From NCBI RefSeq assembly GCF_000421625.1, contig NZ_ATXJ01000004.1, forward strand, positions 62,001 through 126,000: 64,000 nucleotides of DNA. Reading direction: 5' to 3'. Positions 35,787 to 49,922 of the stretch are shown here, piece after piece. Under the pieces are notes generated by a model. That model made no database searches and had not been told where the DNA came from. It was given only the letters and a program-made list of their open reading frames with translations. Each line of letters starts with the position of its first letter. Positions within the stretch are counted from its first letter, which is position 1. Source of the stretch: Thermus islandicus DSM 21543. Lineage in GTDB: Bacteria; Deinococcota; Deinococci; Deinococcales; Thermaceae. A program made the translations under genes and the position numbers.

Positions 35787-36934
<1,148 letters not shown>

Positions 36935-36969
36935 GTGCGGGATTATACCCCGCCTCCTCCCGGGGGGAT

Positions 36970-37455
36970 CTACAGCTTGTAACCGAAGCGCCGAAGCAGG
37001 TCCTTGCGCCAAGCCACCTCGGCCTCGTCCTCCACCCCTAGGGGCTTGAAGCCGTCCATGACCCCGAGGATGGCCCGTCCCTCCCCCTCCTCGGCCACCA
37101 CCACCTTCAGGGGGTTGGCGGTGGCGGCGAAGATCCGCACCACCTCGGGGCAGGCCTTGACGGCGTGGAGGACGTTGATGGGGTAGAAGCCCTCCCCCAA
37201 AACGATGAGGAAGGCGTGGCCCGAGGCCAGGTTCAGGAGGTTTTTCACGGCAAGCTCCACCAGGGCCTCATCGGTCCCCGAGCGGCGAATGAGGCGCTTG
37301 CCGCTGGCCTCGGAGAAGGCGAGGCCGAACCGGAGGCCGGGGACAGCCGTGACCAGCGCCTCGTGGAGGTCCTCCACCGTCTTGATGAAGTGGGCCTGGC
37401 CCAGGATGACGTTCAGGTTATCCGGCTTCTCAATAGGGATGACCTTGAGCTCCAT
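36970..37455 (-). CDS. adenosine-specific kinase family protein (DUF355)
   Basis: A 161-residue protein with the family's conserved stretches: LGQAHFIKTVEDLHEAL (18-34), FAATANPLKVVVAE (about 109-122) and GVMDGFKP (about 129-136). The family was named adenosine-specific kinase from an archaeal structure, though in most bacteria the reaction is unverified. Starts at ATG 37455 without a Shine-Dalgarno; the -10 (37464-37469) overlaps that of chrA on the other strand. Confidence 0.82.
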   Translation of the reverse strand: MELKVIPIEKPDNLNVILGQAHFIKTVEDLHEALVTAVPGLRFGLAFSEASGKRLIRRSGTDEALVELAVKNLLNLASGHAFLIVLGEGFYPINVLHAVKACPEVVRIFAATANPLKVVVAEEGEGRAILGVMDGFKPLGVEDEAEVAWRKDLLRRFGYKL

Positions 37456-37463
37456 GCCCCAAT

Positions 37464-37471
37464 TTTATACT
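37464..37471. promoter_or_regulatory. overlapping divergent -10 boxes
   Basis: TATACT (37466-37471) reads toward chrA, 6 nt before GTG 37478. On the other strand TATAAA (37469-37464) reads toward the adenosine-kinase-like gene, 8 nt before its ATG. The 22-bp gap cannot hold two polymerases. Confidence 0.6.
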
Positions 37472-37477
37472 TCTCCC

Positions 37478-38617
37478 GTGCGGGTCCTGGAGGTCTTTCT
37501 CGCCTTTTTGGGGCTGGGCCTCACCTCCTTCGGCGGCCCCCTAGCCCACCTCGGGTACTTCCACCAAGCCCTGGTTCGGCGCCGGGGTTGGCTGTCCGAG
37601 GTGGCCTACGCCCAGCTCGTGGCCCTAGCCCAGGCCCTGCCCGGACCTACCAGCTCCCAGGTGGGCATGGCCCTTGGCCTCTTTCGGGCGGGACCCTTGG
37701 GCGCCTTGGCCGCCTGGTTGGGCTTTACCCTACCCTCGGCCCTCCTCCTCTACCTGGTAGGGGTAGGCCTCGAGGCCTTCTCCCCGCCCCCAGGCCTCTC
37801 CCAGGGGCTTAAGGTCCTAGCCCTGGCGGTGGTGGCCCAGGCCCTGGGACAGATGGCCCAGGGCCTCGCCCCCGATCGGCCCCGGCTGGCCATCGCCTTT
37901 CTGACCGCGGTCCTCCTCACCCTATGGCCCCAGGGGCAACTGCCCGCCCTCCTCATGGCCGGGGTCCTCGGCCTCTTCCTGCCCCTGGCACCCCCACCCC
38001 CCCCTTCCCTCCAGGCCCTCTCCTCGAGGGCGGGGGCTTTGGCCTTCCTGGTCTTCTTGGGGCTTGGGCTCCTCCTCCGCGCCCTCGCCCCCCTGGACCC
38101 CCTTTGGGCCTTCCTAGAGGCCCTTTACACCAGCGGAGCCCTGGTCTTCGGCGGAGGGCACGTGGTCTTGCCCCTGTTGAAAGAGCCCCTCGTGCCCGAA
38201 TTCTTGGATGCCGGCACCTTCTTGGCGGGCTACGGAGCCGCCCAGGCGGTGCCGGGACCCCTCTTCAGCCTCGCCGCCTTTCTGGGAGCCAAAGCCCACC
38301 TTGGCCTACCTTCTCCCCTGGCCGCCCTCTTGGCCCTCCTCGCCCTCTTCCTGCCCGGGGCCCTTCTCCTTTTCGCTGCCCTCCCCTTCTGGGCCCACCT
38401 CGGGCAAATCCCGGCCCTCCGGCGGGCCCTCATGGGGGTGAACGCAGGGGTGGTGGGCCTCCTCCTCGCCGCCCTCTACGATCCCCTTTTCCTCGAGGCG
38501 GTGCGGGGGAAGGGGGACTTCGCCTTGGCCCTGGGGCTCTTCGGCCTTCTCCGGCTTGGCCTCCCCCCCTGGGCCTTGGCCCTCCTCGGGGCCACACTCG
38601 GGGCCCTCTTCCTCTGA
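37478..38617 (+). CDS. chrA: chromate transporter, CHR family (two-domain)
   Basis: A 379-residue membrane protein built of two homologous CHR domains, each with about six helices. The first contains FGGPLAHLGYF (about 16-26), the second FGGGHVVLPLL (about 225-235), the paired signature of the long type that exports chromate or related oxyanions. The start is GTG 37478, leaderless behind TATACT. Many frames of other genes open here, but hydrophobicity and the duplicated motif fix this one. Confidence 0.9.
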   Translation: MRVLEVFLAFLGLGLTSFGGPLAHLGYFHQALVRRRGWLSEVAYAQLVALAQALPGPTSSQVGMALGLFRAGPLGALAAWLGFTLPSALLLYLVGVGLEAFSPPPGLSQGLKVLALAVVAQALGQMAQGLAPDRPRLAIAFLTAVLLTLWPQGQLPALLMAGVLGLFLPLAPPPPPSLQALSSRAGALAFLVFLGLGLLLRALAPLDPLWAFLEALYTSGALVFGGGHVVLPLLKEPLVPEFLDAGTFLAGYGAAQAVPGPLFSLAAFLGAKAHLGLPSPLAALLALLALFLPGALLLFAALPFWAHLGQIPALRRALMGVNAGVVGLLLAALYDPLFLEAVRGKGDFALALGLFGLLRLGLPPWALALLGATLGALFL

Positions 38618-38630
38618 TAGCATGGGGGGC

Positions 38631-39764
38631 ATGGATCTCCTGGAAAAGGCCGTCTCCGGGGAGCGGCTTTCCGAGGCCGAGGTGCTCGCCCTCTTTGACC
38701 TCCCCCTGCCCGAGCTGGCCGCCGCCGCCCACGAGGTCCGGCTCCAGAAGACCGACCCCGAGGTGGTCACCTTCCTCATAGACCGAAACATCAACTACAC
38801 CAACGTCTGCACCGTGGCCTGTAGCTTCTGCGCCTTCTACCGCACCAGGCGGCAGCAGGACGCCTACACCCTCTCCTTTGAAGAAATGGCCAAGAAGGTG
38901 GAGGAGCTCTACCAGGTTGGGGGAAAGCGGATCCTTATGCAAGGCGGGGTCAACCCCGACCTGCCCCTGGAGTGGTACCTGGAGCTCCTCCGCTACCTCA
39001 AAGGGCGCTTTCCCGACCTGCGCATTGACGCCTTCAGCCCTGAGGAGATCCTGGGCCTAGAGCGGCTTACCGGCTTGAGGGCCGAGGTCCTTTTGGAACG
39101 CCTCAAAGAGGCGGGTTTGGATGGCCTTCCCGGAGCGGGGGCCGAGATCCTGGTGGACGAGGTGCGCCTCAAGGCTGCCCCCGCCAGGATCCGCACCGCG
39201 GATTGGTACCGGATCATGGACGCGGCCCAGGCCCTGGGCCTTTACACCCTGGCCACCATGGTGATCGGTTTTGGGGAGGGCAAAAGGGAGCGGGCCGCCC
39301 ACCTCCTCGGCCTGAGGGCCCAGCAGGAGAAGGCCTTGGAGCGTTACCAAAATGGCTTTGCCGCCTTTGCCCTTTGGACGCTTCAGGTGGAGCACACCCG
39401 CCTCAAGGGGAAGGCCCCGGGGGCCACGGCCCACGAGTACCTCAAGACCCTGGCCATCGCCCGGCTTGCCTTGGACAACATCGCCCACTTCCAGGCCTCC
39501 TGGCCCACCCTGGGGTTCAAGGTGGCCCAGGCGGCCCTCTACTACGGGGCCGATGACTTCGGGAGCACCATGCTGGAGGAGAACGTGGTCTCGGCGGCGG
39601 GGGGCCACGGCCGCACCCACGCCACGGTGCGCCAGATCGTGCGCCACATCGTGGACGCGGGGTTCAGGCCCGCCGAAAGGGACCCCCTCTACCGCATCCT
39701 CCGCTATCCGGACCCCGAGGCCTTTTTGCGGGAACCTGAGCCCATAGAGCTGCCCCTGGCCTAG
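38631..39764 (+). CDS. mqnC: cyclic dehypoxanthinyl futalosine synthase (menaquinone biosynthesis)
   Basis: A radical SAM enzyme of 377 residues in the futalosine pathway to menaquinone. Cysteines 60, 64 and 67 (CTVACSFC) bind the [4Fe-4S] cluster; NINYTNVC precedes them as is usual in MqnC/MqnE/CofH. C-terminal GADDFGSTMLEENVVSAAG is shared by the group; the length and the QGGVNPDLPLEWY stretch favour MqnC. No other mqn gene is nearby. The start is ATG 38631 (TAGCAT 7 nt upstream); ATG 38622 is possible. Confidence 0.9.
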   Translation: MDLLEKAVSGERLSEAEVLALFDLPLPELAAAAHEVRLQKTDPEVVTFLIDRNINYTNVCTVACSFCAFYRTRRQQDAYTLSFEEMAKKVEELYQVGGKRILMQGGVNPDLPLEWYLELLRYLKGRFPDLRIDAFSPEEILGLERLTGLRAEVLLERLKEAGLDGLPGAGAEILVDEVRLKAAPARIRTADWYRIMDAAQALGLYTLATMVIGFGEGKRERAAHLLGLRAQQEKALERYQNGFAAFALWTLQVEHTRLKGKAPGATAHEYLKTLAIARLALDNIAHFQASWPTLGFKVAQAALYYGADDFGSTMLEENVVSAAGGHGRTHATVRQIVRHIVDAGFRPAERDPLYRILRYPDPEAFLREPEPIELPLA

Positions 39765-39775
39765 GCCAAAGACCC

Positions 39776-41772
<1,997 letters not shown>

Positions 41773-41782
41773 GCTCCTCTCC

Positions 41783-41804
41783 AAAAAGAGGCGCCAGGCG
41801 CCCC
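41783..41804 (-). terminator. terminator-like hairpin directly before trpB
   Basis: Minus-strand RNA: ggggcgcc-u-ggcgccuc (41804-41788), then CUUUUU, then the trpB ribosome-binding site. The 3' arm is also complementary to the leader ORF (41869-41877), so it can form an alternative structure. Confidence 0.65.
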
Positions 41805-41848
41805 AAAAGCCTTCCTATCCTAAAGCCCCAAGCCCCGAAGGGCCAAGC

Positions 41849-41940
41849 CTAGGCTCGGTAGCGGCCGTGGCGCCTCTTGAAGGCAAAAGGGGTCCTGGCC
41901 CGCATGCCCTAAGGGTAGCGGGGAAAGGGCCAAGAGGCAA
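41849..41940 (-). promoter_or_regulatory. trpBA promoter and leader ORF
   Basis: TTGCCT (41940-41935), 17-bp spacer and TACCCT (41917-41912) stand 6 nt before ATG 41905. That ATG opens an 18-codon Arg-rich ORF (MRARTPFAFKRRHGRYRA) ending at 41849. It has no Trp codon. Codons 10-13 (AGAGGCGCC, 41877-41869) are perfectly complementary over 9 bases to the terminator's 3' arm at 41787-41795, so translating the leader would decide which structure forms. Confidence 0.5.
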
Positions 41941-41954
41941 GTAGACTTAGGGTC

Positions 41955-42755
41955 ATGGAGCTCATTCCCGTTCTGGACAAGGGTTTCGTGCGCCTGGTGG
42001 ACCAGATGGGGGACGACCGGGCCATCGTCCAGGCGGCCCGGGTCTCCTACGGGGAGGGCACGAAGACGGTGCGGGAGGACCGGGCCCTCATTGACTACCT
42101 CATGCGTCACCGCCACACGAGCCCCTTTGAGATGGTGGAGTTCAAGTTCCACGTCAAGGCCCCCCTCTTCGTGGCGAGGCAGTGGTTCCGCCACCGCACG
42201 GCGAGCCTCAACGAGGTCTCGGGGCGCTACTCCGTCCTGAAGGAGGAGTTCTACGAGCCCGAGGCCTTTAGGAGGCAGGCGAAAAGAAACAAGCAGGGCT
42301 CGGAAGGGGTCCTGGAGGACGCGGTTAAAGCGGAGGCCCTGGCCCTGGTGAAGGAGGCGGAAAAGGGGGCCTACGCCGCCTACCAGGCCCTTCTGCAAAA
42401 GGGGGTGGCCCGGGAGATGGCGAGGATGGTCCTCCCCCTTTCCCTCTACACCGAGTTCTACTGGAAGCAGGACCTGCACAACCTTTTCCACTTCTTGAAG
42501 CTACGGCTCGCCCCCGAGGCCCAATGGGAGATCCAGGAGTACGCCAGGGCCATCGCCGCTTTGGTGAAGGAACGGGTCCCCATGGCCTGGGCTGCCTTTG
42601 AGGAGCACGTTCTCCACGGGGCCTCCCTCTCCAAAAGCGAGCTTTTGGCCCTAAGGGCCCTCCTCACCCCAGAGGTCTACGAAAAGGCCCTAAGGGCCCT
42701 CGGCCTCCCCGAGAGCCGGGTGCGGGAGGCTTTGGAGAAGGTCTTCGGCCTATAA
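41955..42755 (+). CDS. thyX: FAD-dependent thymidylate synthase
   Basis: Makes dTMP from dUMP with methylenetetrahydrofolate, FAD and NADPH. The 266 residues contain the ThyX motif RHRTASLNEVSGR (79-91), and C-terminal serine SLSKSELLALR (about 218) lies in the usual substrate-binding helix. No thyA is visible. TAGACT (41942-41947) lies 7 nt before the ATG (leaderless); divergent from the trp promoter by about 20 bp. Confidence 0.95.
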   Translation: MELIPVLDKGFVRLVDQMGDDRAIVQAARVSYGEGTKTVREDRALIDYLMRHRHTSPFEMVEFKFHVKAPLFVARQWFRHRTASLNEVSGRYSVLKEEFYEPEAFRRQAKRNKQGSEGVLEDAVKAEALALVKEAEKGAYAAYQALLQKGVAREMARMVLPLSLYTEFYWKQDLHNLFHFLKLRLAPEAQWEIQEYARAIAALVKERVPMAWAAFEEHVLHGASLSKSELLALRALLTPEVYEKALRALGLPESRVREALEKVFGL

Positions 42756-42790
42756 GCGGGGACTTTCTACCGGGGCCCCGCATGGGGTGG
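42756..42790. repeat. convergent-gene intergenic repeat (copy C, inverted)
   Basis: gcggggactttct (42756-42768) is the exact reverse complement of the agaaagtccccgc block of copy A. The following ggggccccgcatggggtgg matches copy E. It starts right at the thyX stop codon, before the convergent ligA. Confidence 0.6.
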
Positions 42791-42800
42791 TATAAGGGCC

Positions 42801-44819
<2,019 letters not shown>

Positions 44820-44833
44820 TTAGCGGCACCGGG

Positions 44834-44870
44834 TATAATAGACCCCGGCGAAGAGCCTTTGGAGGTGAGC
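44834..44870 (+). promoter_or_regulatory. promoter and ribosome-binding site of the BMP gene
   Basis: Perfect -10 TATAAT (44834-44839), followed by a short leader and GGAGGTGAGC just before ATG 44871. A poor TTGAGT (44814-44819) is only 14 bp upstream of the -10, so the -35 is uncertain. Confidence 0.65.
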
Positions 44871-45995
44871 ATGAAACGTGCTTTGGTGCTTATCGCAACG
44901 CTAGCCCTGGGTCTGGGCCTGGCCCAGGTGCGGGTGGGGATCGCCTTTGACGCGGGAGGCAAGTTTGACCGCTCCTTCAACCAGTCCGCCTGGGAAGGGG
45001 CGCAGAAGGCGGCCAAGGACTTCGGGGTCAAGCTCTTTGACTTTGAGCCCGCCGACCCCTCCCAGGTGGGGCAGGGCATCCGCACCTTCGCCGAGGAGGG
45101 GTTTGACCTGGTGATCGGGGTGGGCTTCGCCAACGAGCCCGCCATCACCGCCACGGCCAAGGAGTTCCCCAAGGTGAACTTCGCCGTCATTGACGCCGTA
45201 CCCGGGGAGGGGAAGCTCCCCAATGCCGTGGGCCTGGTCTTCCGCGAGCACGAGGGGAGCTTCCTGGTGGGGTACATCGCCGGCAAGATGACCCGCACCG
45301 GCGTGGTGGGCTTCATCGGGGGCATGGACATCCCCCTCATTCACAAGTTTGAGGCGGGCTTCCGCGCCGGGGCGGAGTACGCCTTCAAGGAGGACAGGAT
45401 CCAGGGCAAGGTCCTGGTGGGCTATGTGGGCAACACCCCCGCCGCCTGGAACGACCCGGCCAAGGCCAAGGAGATCGCCGCCAGTCAGGTGCGCCAGGGA
45501 GCGGACATCATCTACGCCGCAGCGGGCGGCTCGGGCCTGGGGCTCATTGACTACGTGGAGCAGGCCAAGTGCCTCAAGGAGGGCGGCAACATCCGGTTCG
45601 TGCGCAAGGCCGACCCCTACGCCAAGGTGCCCAAATACGCCGACTACACCAAGGCTTGCGGCACCGACGGCACCAAGGCCACCCCCCTCTTCTTCATCGG
45701 GGTGGACGCCAACCAGAACTACCTGGGGGACACCGACAACAACCCCGCCACCCTGAACCACGGCCTCACCTCCATGATGAAGCGGGTGGACGTGGCCACC
45801 TACGAGGTCATCAAGAGCGTGGTGCAGAAGGCCTTCAAGGGCGGGGTCAGGGAGTTCGGCCTCGCCAACAACGGCGTGGGCTACGCCCTGGACGCGTACA
45901 ACAAGGCCCTGATCCCCGCCAGCGTGGTGACCAAGCTGGAGGTCCTGAAGCAGCAGATCATCAAGGGCCAGATCAAGGTGCCGGAGAGCCGCTAG
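44871..45995 (+). CDS. BMP-family ABC transporter solute-binding protein
   Basis: A 374-residue exported receptor of the basic membrane protein (Med/PnrA) family, most members of which bind purine nucleosides. Signal peptide 1-18 ends LGLA-QV with no lipobox cysteine, so it is free in the periplasm or held by other means. [21 protein letters not shown] (23-43) is the ligand-site signature, with Asp and Phe that stack on the base. A strong terminator follows (46012-46038), although the partner ATPase gene is only 57 bp away. Confidence 0.93.
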   Translation: MKRALVLIATLALGLGLAQVRVGIAFDAGGKFDRSFNQSAWEGAQKAAKDFGVKLFDFEPADPSQVGQGIRTFAEEGFDLVIGVGFANEPAITATAKEFPKVNFAVIDAVPGEGKLPNAVGLVFREHEGSFLVGYIAGKMTRTGVVGFIGGMDIPLIHKFEAGFRAGAEYAFKEDRIQGKVLVGYVGNTPAAWNDPAKAKEIAASQVRQGADIIYAAAGGSGLGLIDYVEQAKCLKEGGNIRFVRKADPYAKVPKYADYTKACGTDGTKATPLFFIGVDANQNYLGDTDNNPATLNHGLTSMMKRVDVATYEVIKSVVQKAFKGGVREFGLANNGVGYALDAYNKALIPASVVTKLEVLKQQIIKGQIKVPESR

Positions 45996-46011
45996 GCCTT
46001 GGATCCCGGCG

Positions 46012-46038
46012 GGCCGGGGGCCAGCCCCCGGCCTTTTT
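46012..46038 (+). terminator. intrinsic terminator after the BMP gene
   Basis: 10-bp stem ggccgggggc / gcccccggcc (46012-46033) and five T (46034-46038). It separates the highly expressed receptor from the ATPase gene, which has its own TATACT box at 46040-46045. Confidence 0.9.
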
Positions 46039-46051
46039 GTATACTCCGGCC

Positions 46052-47542
46052 GTGGCGAAGGCCCTGGTCCTCAAAGGCATCACCAAGCGCTTCCCTCTGG
46101 TCCTGGCCAACGACCATATCAGCCTGGACCTGGACTGGGGGGAGGTTTTGGCGTTGGTGGGCGAGAACGGAGCGGGCAAGTCCACCCTCATGAAGATCGT
46201 CTACGGCCTCCAGCCACCGGACGAGGGGGAGATGTGGGTGGACGGGAAGCCCTACCGGCCCAAAACCCCCTTGGACGCCATAAGGGCAGGGATCGGTATG
46301 GTCCACCAGCACTTCATGCTGGTGGAGCCCTTTACGGTGCTGGAGAACCTGGTGCTGGGGCTGGAGCCGGGAACCCCCTTCCGCCTGGACCTGGAAAGCG
46401 CGCGAAAGAGGGCCCAAAGCCTCATGGAAGCCCTGGGCTTTGAAGTCCCCTTGGACGCGCGCGTGGAGGACCTCCCCGTGGGCCTCCAACAGCGGGTGGA
46501 GATCCTCAAGGCCCTCTACCGGGAGGCCAGGATCCTCATCCTGGACGAGCCTACCGCCGTCCTCACCCCGAGGGAGGCAGAGGAGCTTTTCCGCTTCCTC
46601 AGGGCCTACGTGGCCCGAGGGAATGCCGCCATCTTCATCAGCCACAAGCTGAAGGAGGTTCTGGAGGTCTCGGACCGGGTCACCGTGATCCGGGACGGGA
46701 AGGTGGTGGGCACGGTCAGGACCCGGGAAACCTCCCTGGAGGCCATGGCCCGGATGATGGTGGGCCGGGAGGTGGTGCTCCGGGTGGAAAAGGCCCCGGC
46801 GAGGCCGGGGGAGGTGGTCTTGAAGGTGGAGGACCTCGAGGCCCCGCCCCGCCTCAAGGGGGTGAGCTTCCAGGTGAGGGCCGGGGAGATCGTGGGCATC
46901 GCCGGGGTGGAAGGGAACGGCCAAACCGAGCTGGTGGAGGCCCTGGCGGGCCTGCGCCCTTACCGGGGGGCGGTGCGCCTCCTGGGCCACCCGCTGCCCC
47001 CAAGGGCCCGGGGGGTCAGGGACCTGGGGGTGAGCCACATCCCCGAAGACCGCCTGTCCCGGGGCCTGGTCCTGGACTTTTCCGTCAAGGAGAACGCCAT
47101 CCTGGGCGACCAACACCGCCCCCCCTTCCGGGGGTTTCTGGGCTTCCTGGAAGACGGGGCGATGGAGGCCAGGGCCCAGGCCCTGGTGGAGGCGTTTGAC
47201 GTGCGCCCCCGCTCCACGGCGCTTCCCGCGCGGCGCTTCTCCGGGGGAAACCAGCAAAAGATCGTGGTGGGACGGGAGCTCCTAAGGGGCCCCCGGCTCC
47301 TCATCGCCGCCCAGCCCACCCGGGGCGTGGACGTGGGGGCCATAGAGTTCATCCACCAGCGCCTGGTGGAGGCCAGGGACCGGGGCTTGGCGGTGCTTCT
47401 GGTCTCCGCAGACCTGGCCGAGGTCCTTTCCCTTTCCGACCGCATCCTGGTCATGCAGGGAGGGCGGATCGCAGGCGAGGTGACCCCCGAGGAGGCCACG
47501 GAGGAGCGCCTGGGCCTCCTCATGGCCGGGGTCACTCCCTGA
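46052..47542 (+). CDS. ABC transporter duplicated ATPase (nucleoside/sugar type)
   Basis: A 496-residue double ATPase like RbsA or NupO. Domain 1 has Walker [10 protein letters not shown] (about 40) and signature [10 protein letters not shown]; domain 2 has the weak Walker [10 protein letters not shown] (about 288) and signature FSGGNQQK. The family partner is a BMP-type or ribose receptor, here just upstream. No permease gene follows: the next genes are convergent. Start at GTG 46052, 6 nt after TATACT: leaderless. Confidence 0.9.
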   Translation: MAKALVLKGITKRFPLVLANDHISLDLDWGEVLALVGENGAGKSTLMKIVYGLQPPDEGEMWVDGKPYRPKTPLDAIRAGIGMVHQHFMLVEPFTVLENLVLGLEPGTPFRLDLESARKRAQSLMEALGFEVPLDARVEDLPVGLQQRVEILKALYREARILILDEPTAVLTPREAEELFRFLRAYVARGNAAIFISHKLKEVLEVSDRVTVIRDGKVVGTVRTRETSLEAMARMMVGREVVLRVEKAPARPGEVVLKVEDLEAPPRLKGVSFQVRAGEIVGIAGVEGNGQTELVEALAGLRPYRGAVRLLGHPLPPRARGVRDLGVSHIPEDRLSRGLVLDFSVKENAILGDQHRPPFRGFLGFLEDGAMEARAQALVEAFDVRPRSTALPARRFSGGNQQKIVVGRELLRGPRLLIAAQPTRGVDVGAIEFIHQRLVEARDRGLAVLLVSADLAEVLSLSDRILVMQGGRIAGEVTPEEATEERLGLLMAGVTP

Positions 47543-48464
47543 ACTCCCCCGAGACCCGGGCCAGGACCACCACCTCCCCGGTCTTCAGGGCGTAGCGCAC
47601 CCGCTCCCCTCGGACAAAACCCTTCTCGTCACGGCTCTCCACGCCGCCATACAGGTAGGCGTACCCCTCCTTCTCGGCGAGGAGGGCCCTCTCCGCCTTG
47701 GTGACGCGACCCCCTTGGGCGAGCTCCACCCCCCCCAAGAGCCAGAGGCGGTCCTCGTCCAGGAGGTAGCGGAGGCTTCCCGCCCTACCCTTAAGGGGCT
47801 TTTCCCCCTCCCTCTGGACCTCGAGGGGCCCCTCCAGGAAGGCCTCCCCCGTGTCGTTCAGGTAGCGGAGGCGGCTCCCCTTCACCCGTACCGCCCCCTG
47901 GGCCACCCATACCTCCCCCGGCTTAGGGTCCAGAAGGAGGCGGCCTTCCCCCTCCAGAAACCGGGCCTCCCCCCCGGAGAGGAAAAGCTCCTCCCGCCCG
48001 CCCCGCTCCACCACCGCCAAGGGCCCCCGGGCCTCCACCTCCTCCCCGAGGCGCACCCCCACCCCCTTGGGGTCAAAGAGCACCAGGCGCAGGTACCGCT
48101 CCGCCCGCCCCTCCCCCGCCCGCCTCAGGCGCATCAGGTAGGGCAAGCCCTCCCGCTCCAAGTCCCGGTTGAAGGCGGCCTCCACCCGCTCCCCCGGCCT
48201 CAGGCCCTCCTCCACGGCGCTCTCCTCGTTGCGGAAGAAGGCCCTCTCCCCCACCTGCACCCGCGCCTCCGTAAGCTCCCGGAGTTCCCCCACAAAGAGG
48301 TCCCCGTAGTCCGCGTAGAAGAGGGTCCCCTCCTCCCCGCTCACCCAGGCCACCACCTTCTTGTCCTTGCGGACCAGCTCCACTTGGGGACGGTACACCT
48401 CCTGGGCCAGCCCGAACACCAGCCCCACGAGGAGTCCGAGAAGGCAGGCGCGGCCGGGGAGCAC
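47532..48464 (-). CDS. LptA/OstA-like periplasmic protein, distal copy
   Basis: A 310-residue exported protein (signal 1-20) made of repeated short beta-strands with alternating hydrophobic residues and recurring patterns of the kind [13 protein letters not shown] and [11 protein letters not shown], the jelly-roll layout of LptA/OstA domains. In Gram-negative bacteria such folds form a bridge for lipopolysaccharide across the periplasm. The start is GTG 48464, 12 nt behind the second copy. Last gene of the operon; its 3' end overlaps the ABC ATPase gene by 11 bp. Confidence 0.7.
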   Translation of the reverse strand: MLPGRACLLGLLVGLVFGLAQEVYRPQVELVRKDKKVVAWVSGEEGTLFYADYGDLFVGELRELTEARVQVGERAFFRNEESAVEEGLRPGERVEAAFNRDLEREGLPYLMRLRRAGEGRAERYLRLVLFDPKGVGVRLGEEVEARGPLAVVERGGREELFLSGGEARFLEGEGRLLLDPKPGEVWVAQGAVRVKGSRLRYLNDTGEAFLEGPLEVQREGEKPLKGRAGSLRYLLDEDRLWLLGGVELAQGGRVTKAERALLAEKEGYAYLYGGVESRDEKGFVRGERVRYALKTGEVVVLARVSGEFRE

Positions 48465-48476
48465 GGCCTTAGGCCC

Positions 48477-49334
48477 TCACCTTTCCCCAAGCTTACGGAA
48501 GTCCTCCAGGGGGAGGCGGAAGGCCTTGCCGTACACCCGCACCTGGTGGCGGTTCACGTTGTGGAGAAGGGTGGAGCCGGAAAGCCGGAAGCCCTCCTTC
48601 TTGTTCTCGCTCACCGCAGGCCTACCCAAGACGATGGCCTCCCCGGTGGTGTCGTCGTAGTAGAGGCTCTCCCCGGTGGTCACCAGGTCCCCATCCTGGA
48701 GCCGCACGCCCCCGGTGGCGACGAGCCGCTTGGGACCGGTGAGGCTCCGCACCTCCTTGGCCAGGATCCTGAGGTCCCCCTCCTTGCGCTTGCGGGTGAG
48801 GACCACCTCCTTGGGGTCGGTAAAGACGGCAAGGCCACGCTCCTCCTCGTAGTACACGAAGCCCGCCCGGCCCTCCTGGTTGCCGCTCTTGAGGAGGGCG
48901 TTTTCGCTGGTGGAGGTGTCCGTATCCACTTGGAAGGTCATCCGGCTGGCCTCCACCTCCACGGGATCCTCCCCGGGCTTGGGCTCCTGGCGCATCCTGG
49001 CCGGGCCCAGAAGCTCCCCTTCCCCGGTCCTTTCCTGGTAGACCAGGATGGGCCCCCTGGCCTCCACGCGTCCCCTCTTCACCACCACCCCTCCCTCAAA
49101 CCGGGCCTCCCGCTCCCCCTCCGCCTCCTGCATGGTCTTGCCCTTAGGCGCGGTGAGGGTGGCCCTCGGGGCCTCGATGAGGAGGTCCTTCACCCGGCCC
49201 TTGACCCCACCCTCAAAGGTCCAGGGACCAAAGCGCAGGTCCCCGGAGAGCCGACCGCCCTCCACCTGGATCACCCGGACGCCCGTGGCCGCCAAGGCCA
49301 GGCCTAAAAGCCAGATCCAGCCCAGTTTTCTCAT
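48477..49334 (-). CDS. LptA/OstA-like periplasmic protein, proximal copy
   Basis: A 285-residue exported protein (signal 1-17) with OstA-type beta repeats: FEGGVVVKRGRVEARG and VATGGVRLQDGDLVTTG are close to the LptA consensus of paired strands (F-x-G-x-V). The final 50 residues (GFRLSGSTLLHNVNRHQVRVYG) are typical too. The ATG overlaps the LptC-like stop by 4 nt. Two LptA-like proteins in series may reach across a wide Thermus periplasm; this is inference. Confidence 0.75.
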   Translation of the reverse strand: MRKLGWIWLLGLALAATGVRVIQVEGGRLSGDLRFGPWTFEGGVKGRVKDLLIEAPRATLTAPKGKTMQEAEGEREARFEGGVVVKRGRVEARGPILVYQERTGEGELLGPARMRQEPKPGEDPVEVEASRMTFQVDTDTSTSENALLKSGNQEGRAGFVYYEEERGLAVFTDPKEVVLTRKRKEGDLRILAKEVRSLTGPKRLVATGGVRLQDGDLVTTGESLYYDDTTGEAIVLGRPAVSENKKEGFRLSGSTLLHNVNRHQVRVYGKAFRLPLEDFRKLGER

Positions 49335-49891
49335 GCGCTGCCTCCTTCCACGGTGCAGGGGCCAAAGCTTCCTCCTGCGGGGAACTCAAAGCGGGGGCTT
49401 CCCGCCTCCATCGTCTGGAGGCCGAAGTCCGAGCGGAAATCCCGGGCCTCGCCCCGGAGGTTGGGGGCCTCTACCCGCACCCAAGGGGCGAGAAAGCCCT
49501 CCTTCTGCCGGATGAGCACCTCCCCCTTCCCGGGGGCGGAAAGCTCCAGGCGGTAGCACCCCTTGAGGATCTCCACGCGGGCGTAGGGAGCCCGGAGGTT
49601 GTCCCCCGGCTCCACCACCACCTCGGGGGCGAAAAGGCGCAGGTCCAGCCGCCCCTCCACGTACCGGGCGCCGGAAAGCCCCCCGCGGATGCGGAAAACC
49701 CCCCCCTCCTCCACCATCGCCTCCGCCCGAAACCGCCACACCACCCCCTCCTCCTCGGGGAAAAGGGTGAACTCCACCCCCTCCAGCCTCACCGGAGGCC
49801 CCTCTTTCGCTCCCCTAGGGGGGCGAAAGAGGAAGAGGAGGGGAAGGAAGAGGGCAAGGAGGAAAGGCCAGAGGCGCCTCACGCCCTTCAC
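49331..49891 (-). CDS. LptC-like membrane-anchored protein
   Basis: A 186-residue protein with one N-terminal membrane helix (about 5-22) and an extracytoplasmic beta-jelly-roll domain: FRIRGGLSGARYVEGRL and the PNLRGEARDF stretch match the LptC layout. LptC hands lipid from the LptB2FG transporter to LptA. The start is uncertain: GTG 49891 (AAGGAG upstream) is preferred, GTG 49882 and ATG 49936 are alternatives. LptB, F and G are not in the window. Confidence 0.65.
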   Translation of the reverse strand: MKGVRRLWPFLLALFLPLLFLFRPPRGAKEGPPVRLEGVEFTLFPEEEGVVWRFRAEAMVEEGGVFRIRGGLSGARYVEGRLDLRLFAPEVVVEPGDNLRAPYARVEILKGCYRLELSAPGKGEVLIRQKEGFLAPWVRVEAPNLRGEARDFRSDFGLQTMEAGSPRFEFPAGGSFGPCTVEGGSA

Positions 49892-49922
49892 CTTAGCCCA
49901 AGCTCCTTGAGAAGGATGACGC

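Noticed and set aside
41849-41905. A classical Trp-codon trp attenuator
   Set aside because: The leader ORF has no UGG codon. An attenuator based on other features is still proposed, but not the E. coli mechanism.
46052-47542. Frameshift or domain loss in the ABC ATPase because of the weak second Walker A
   Set aside because: A degenerate second site with intact FSGGNQQK is normal for the RbsA/NupO family.
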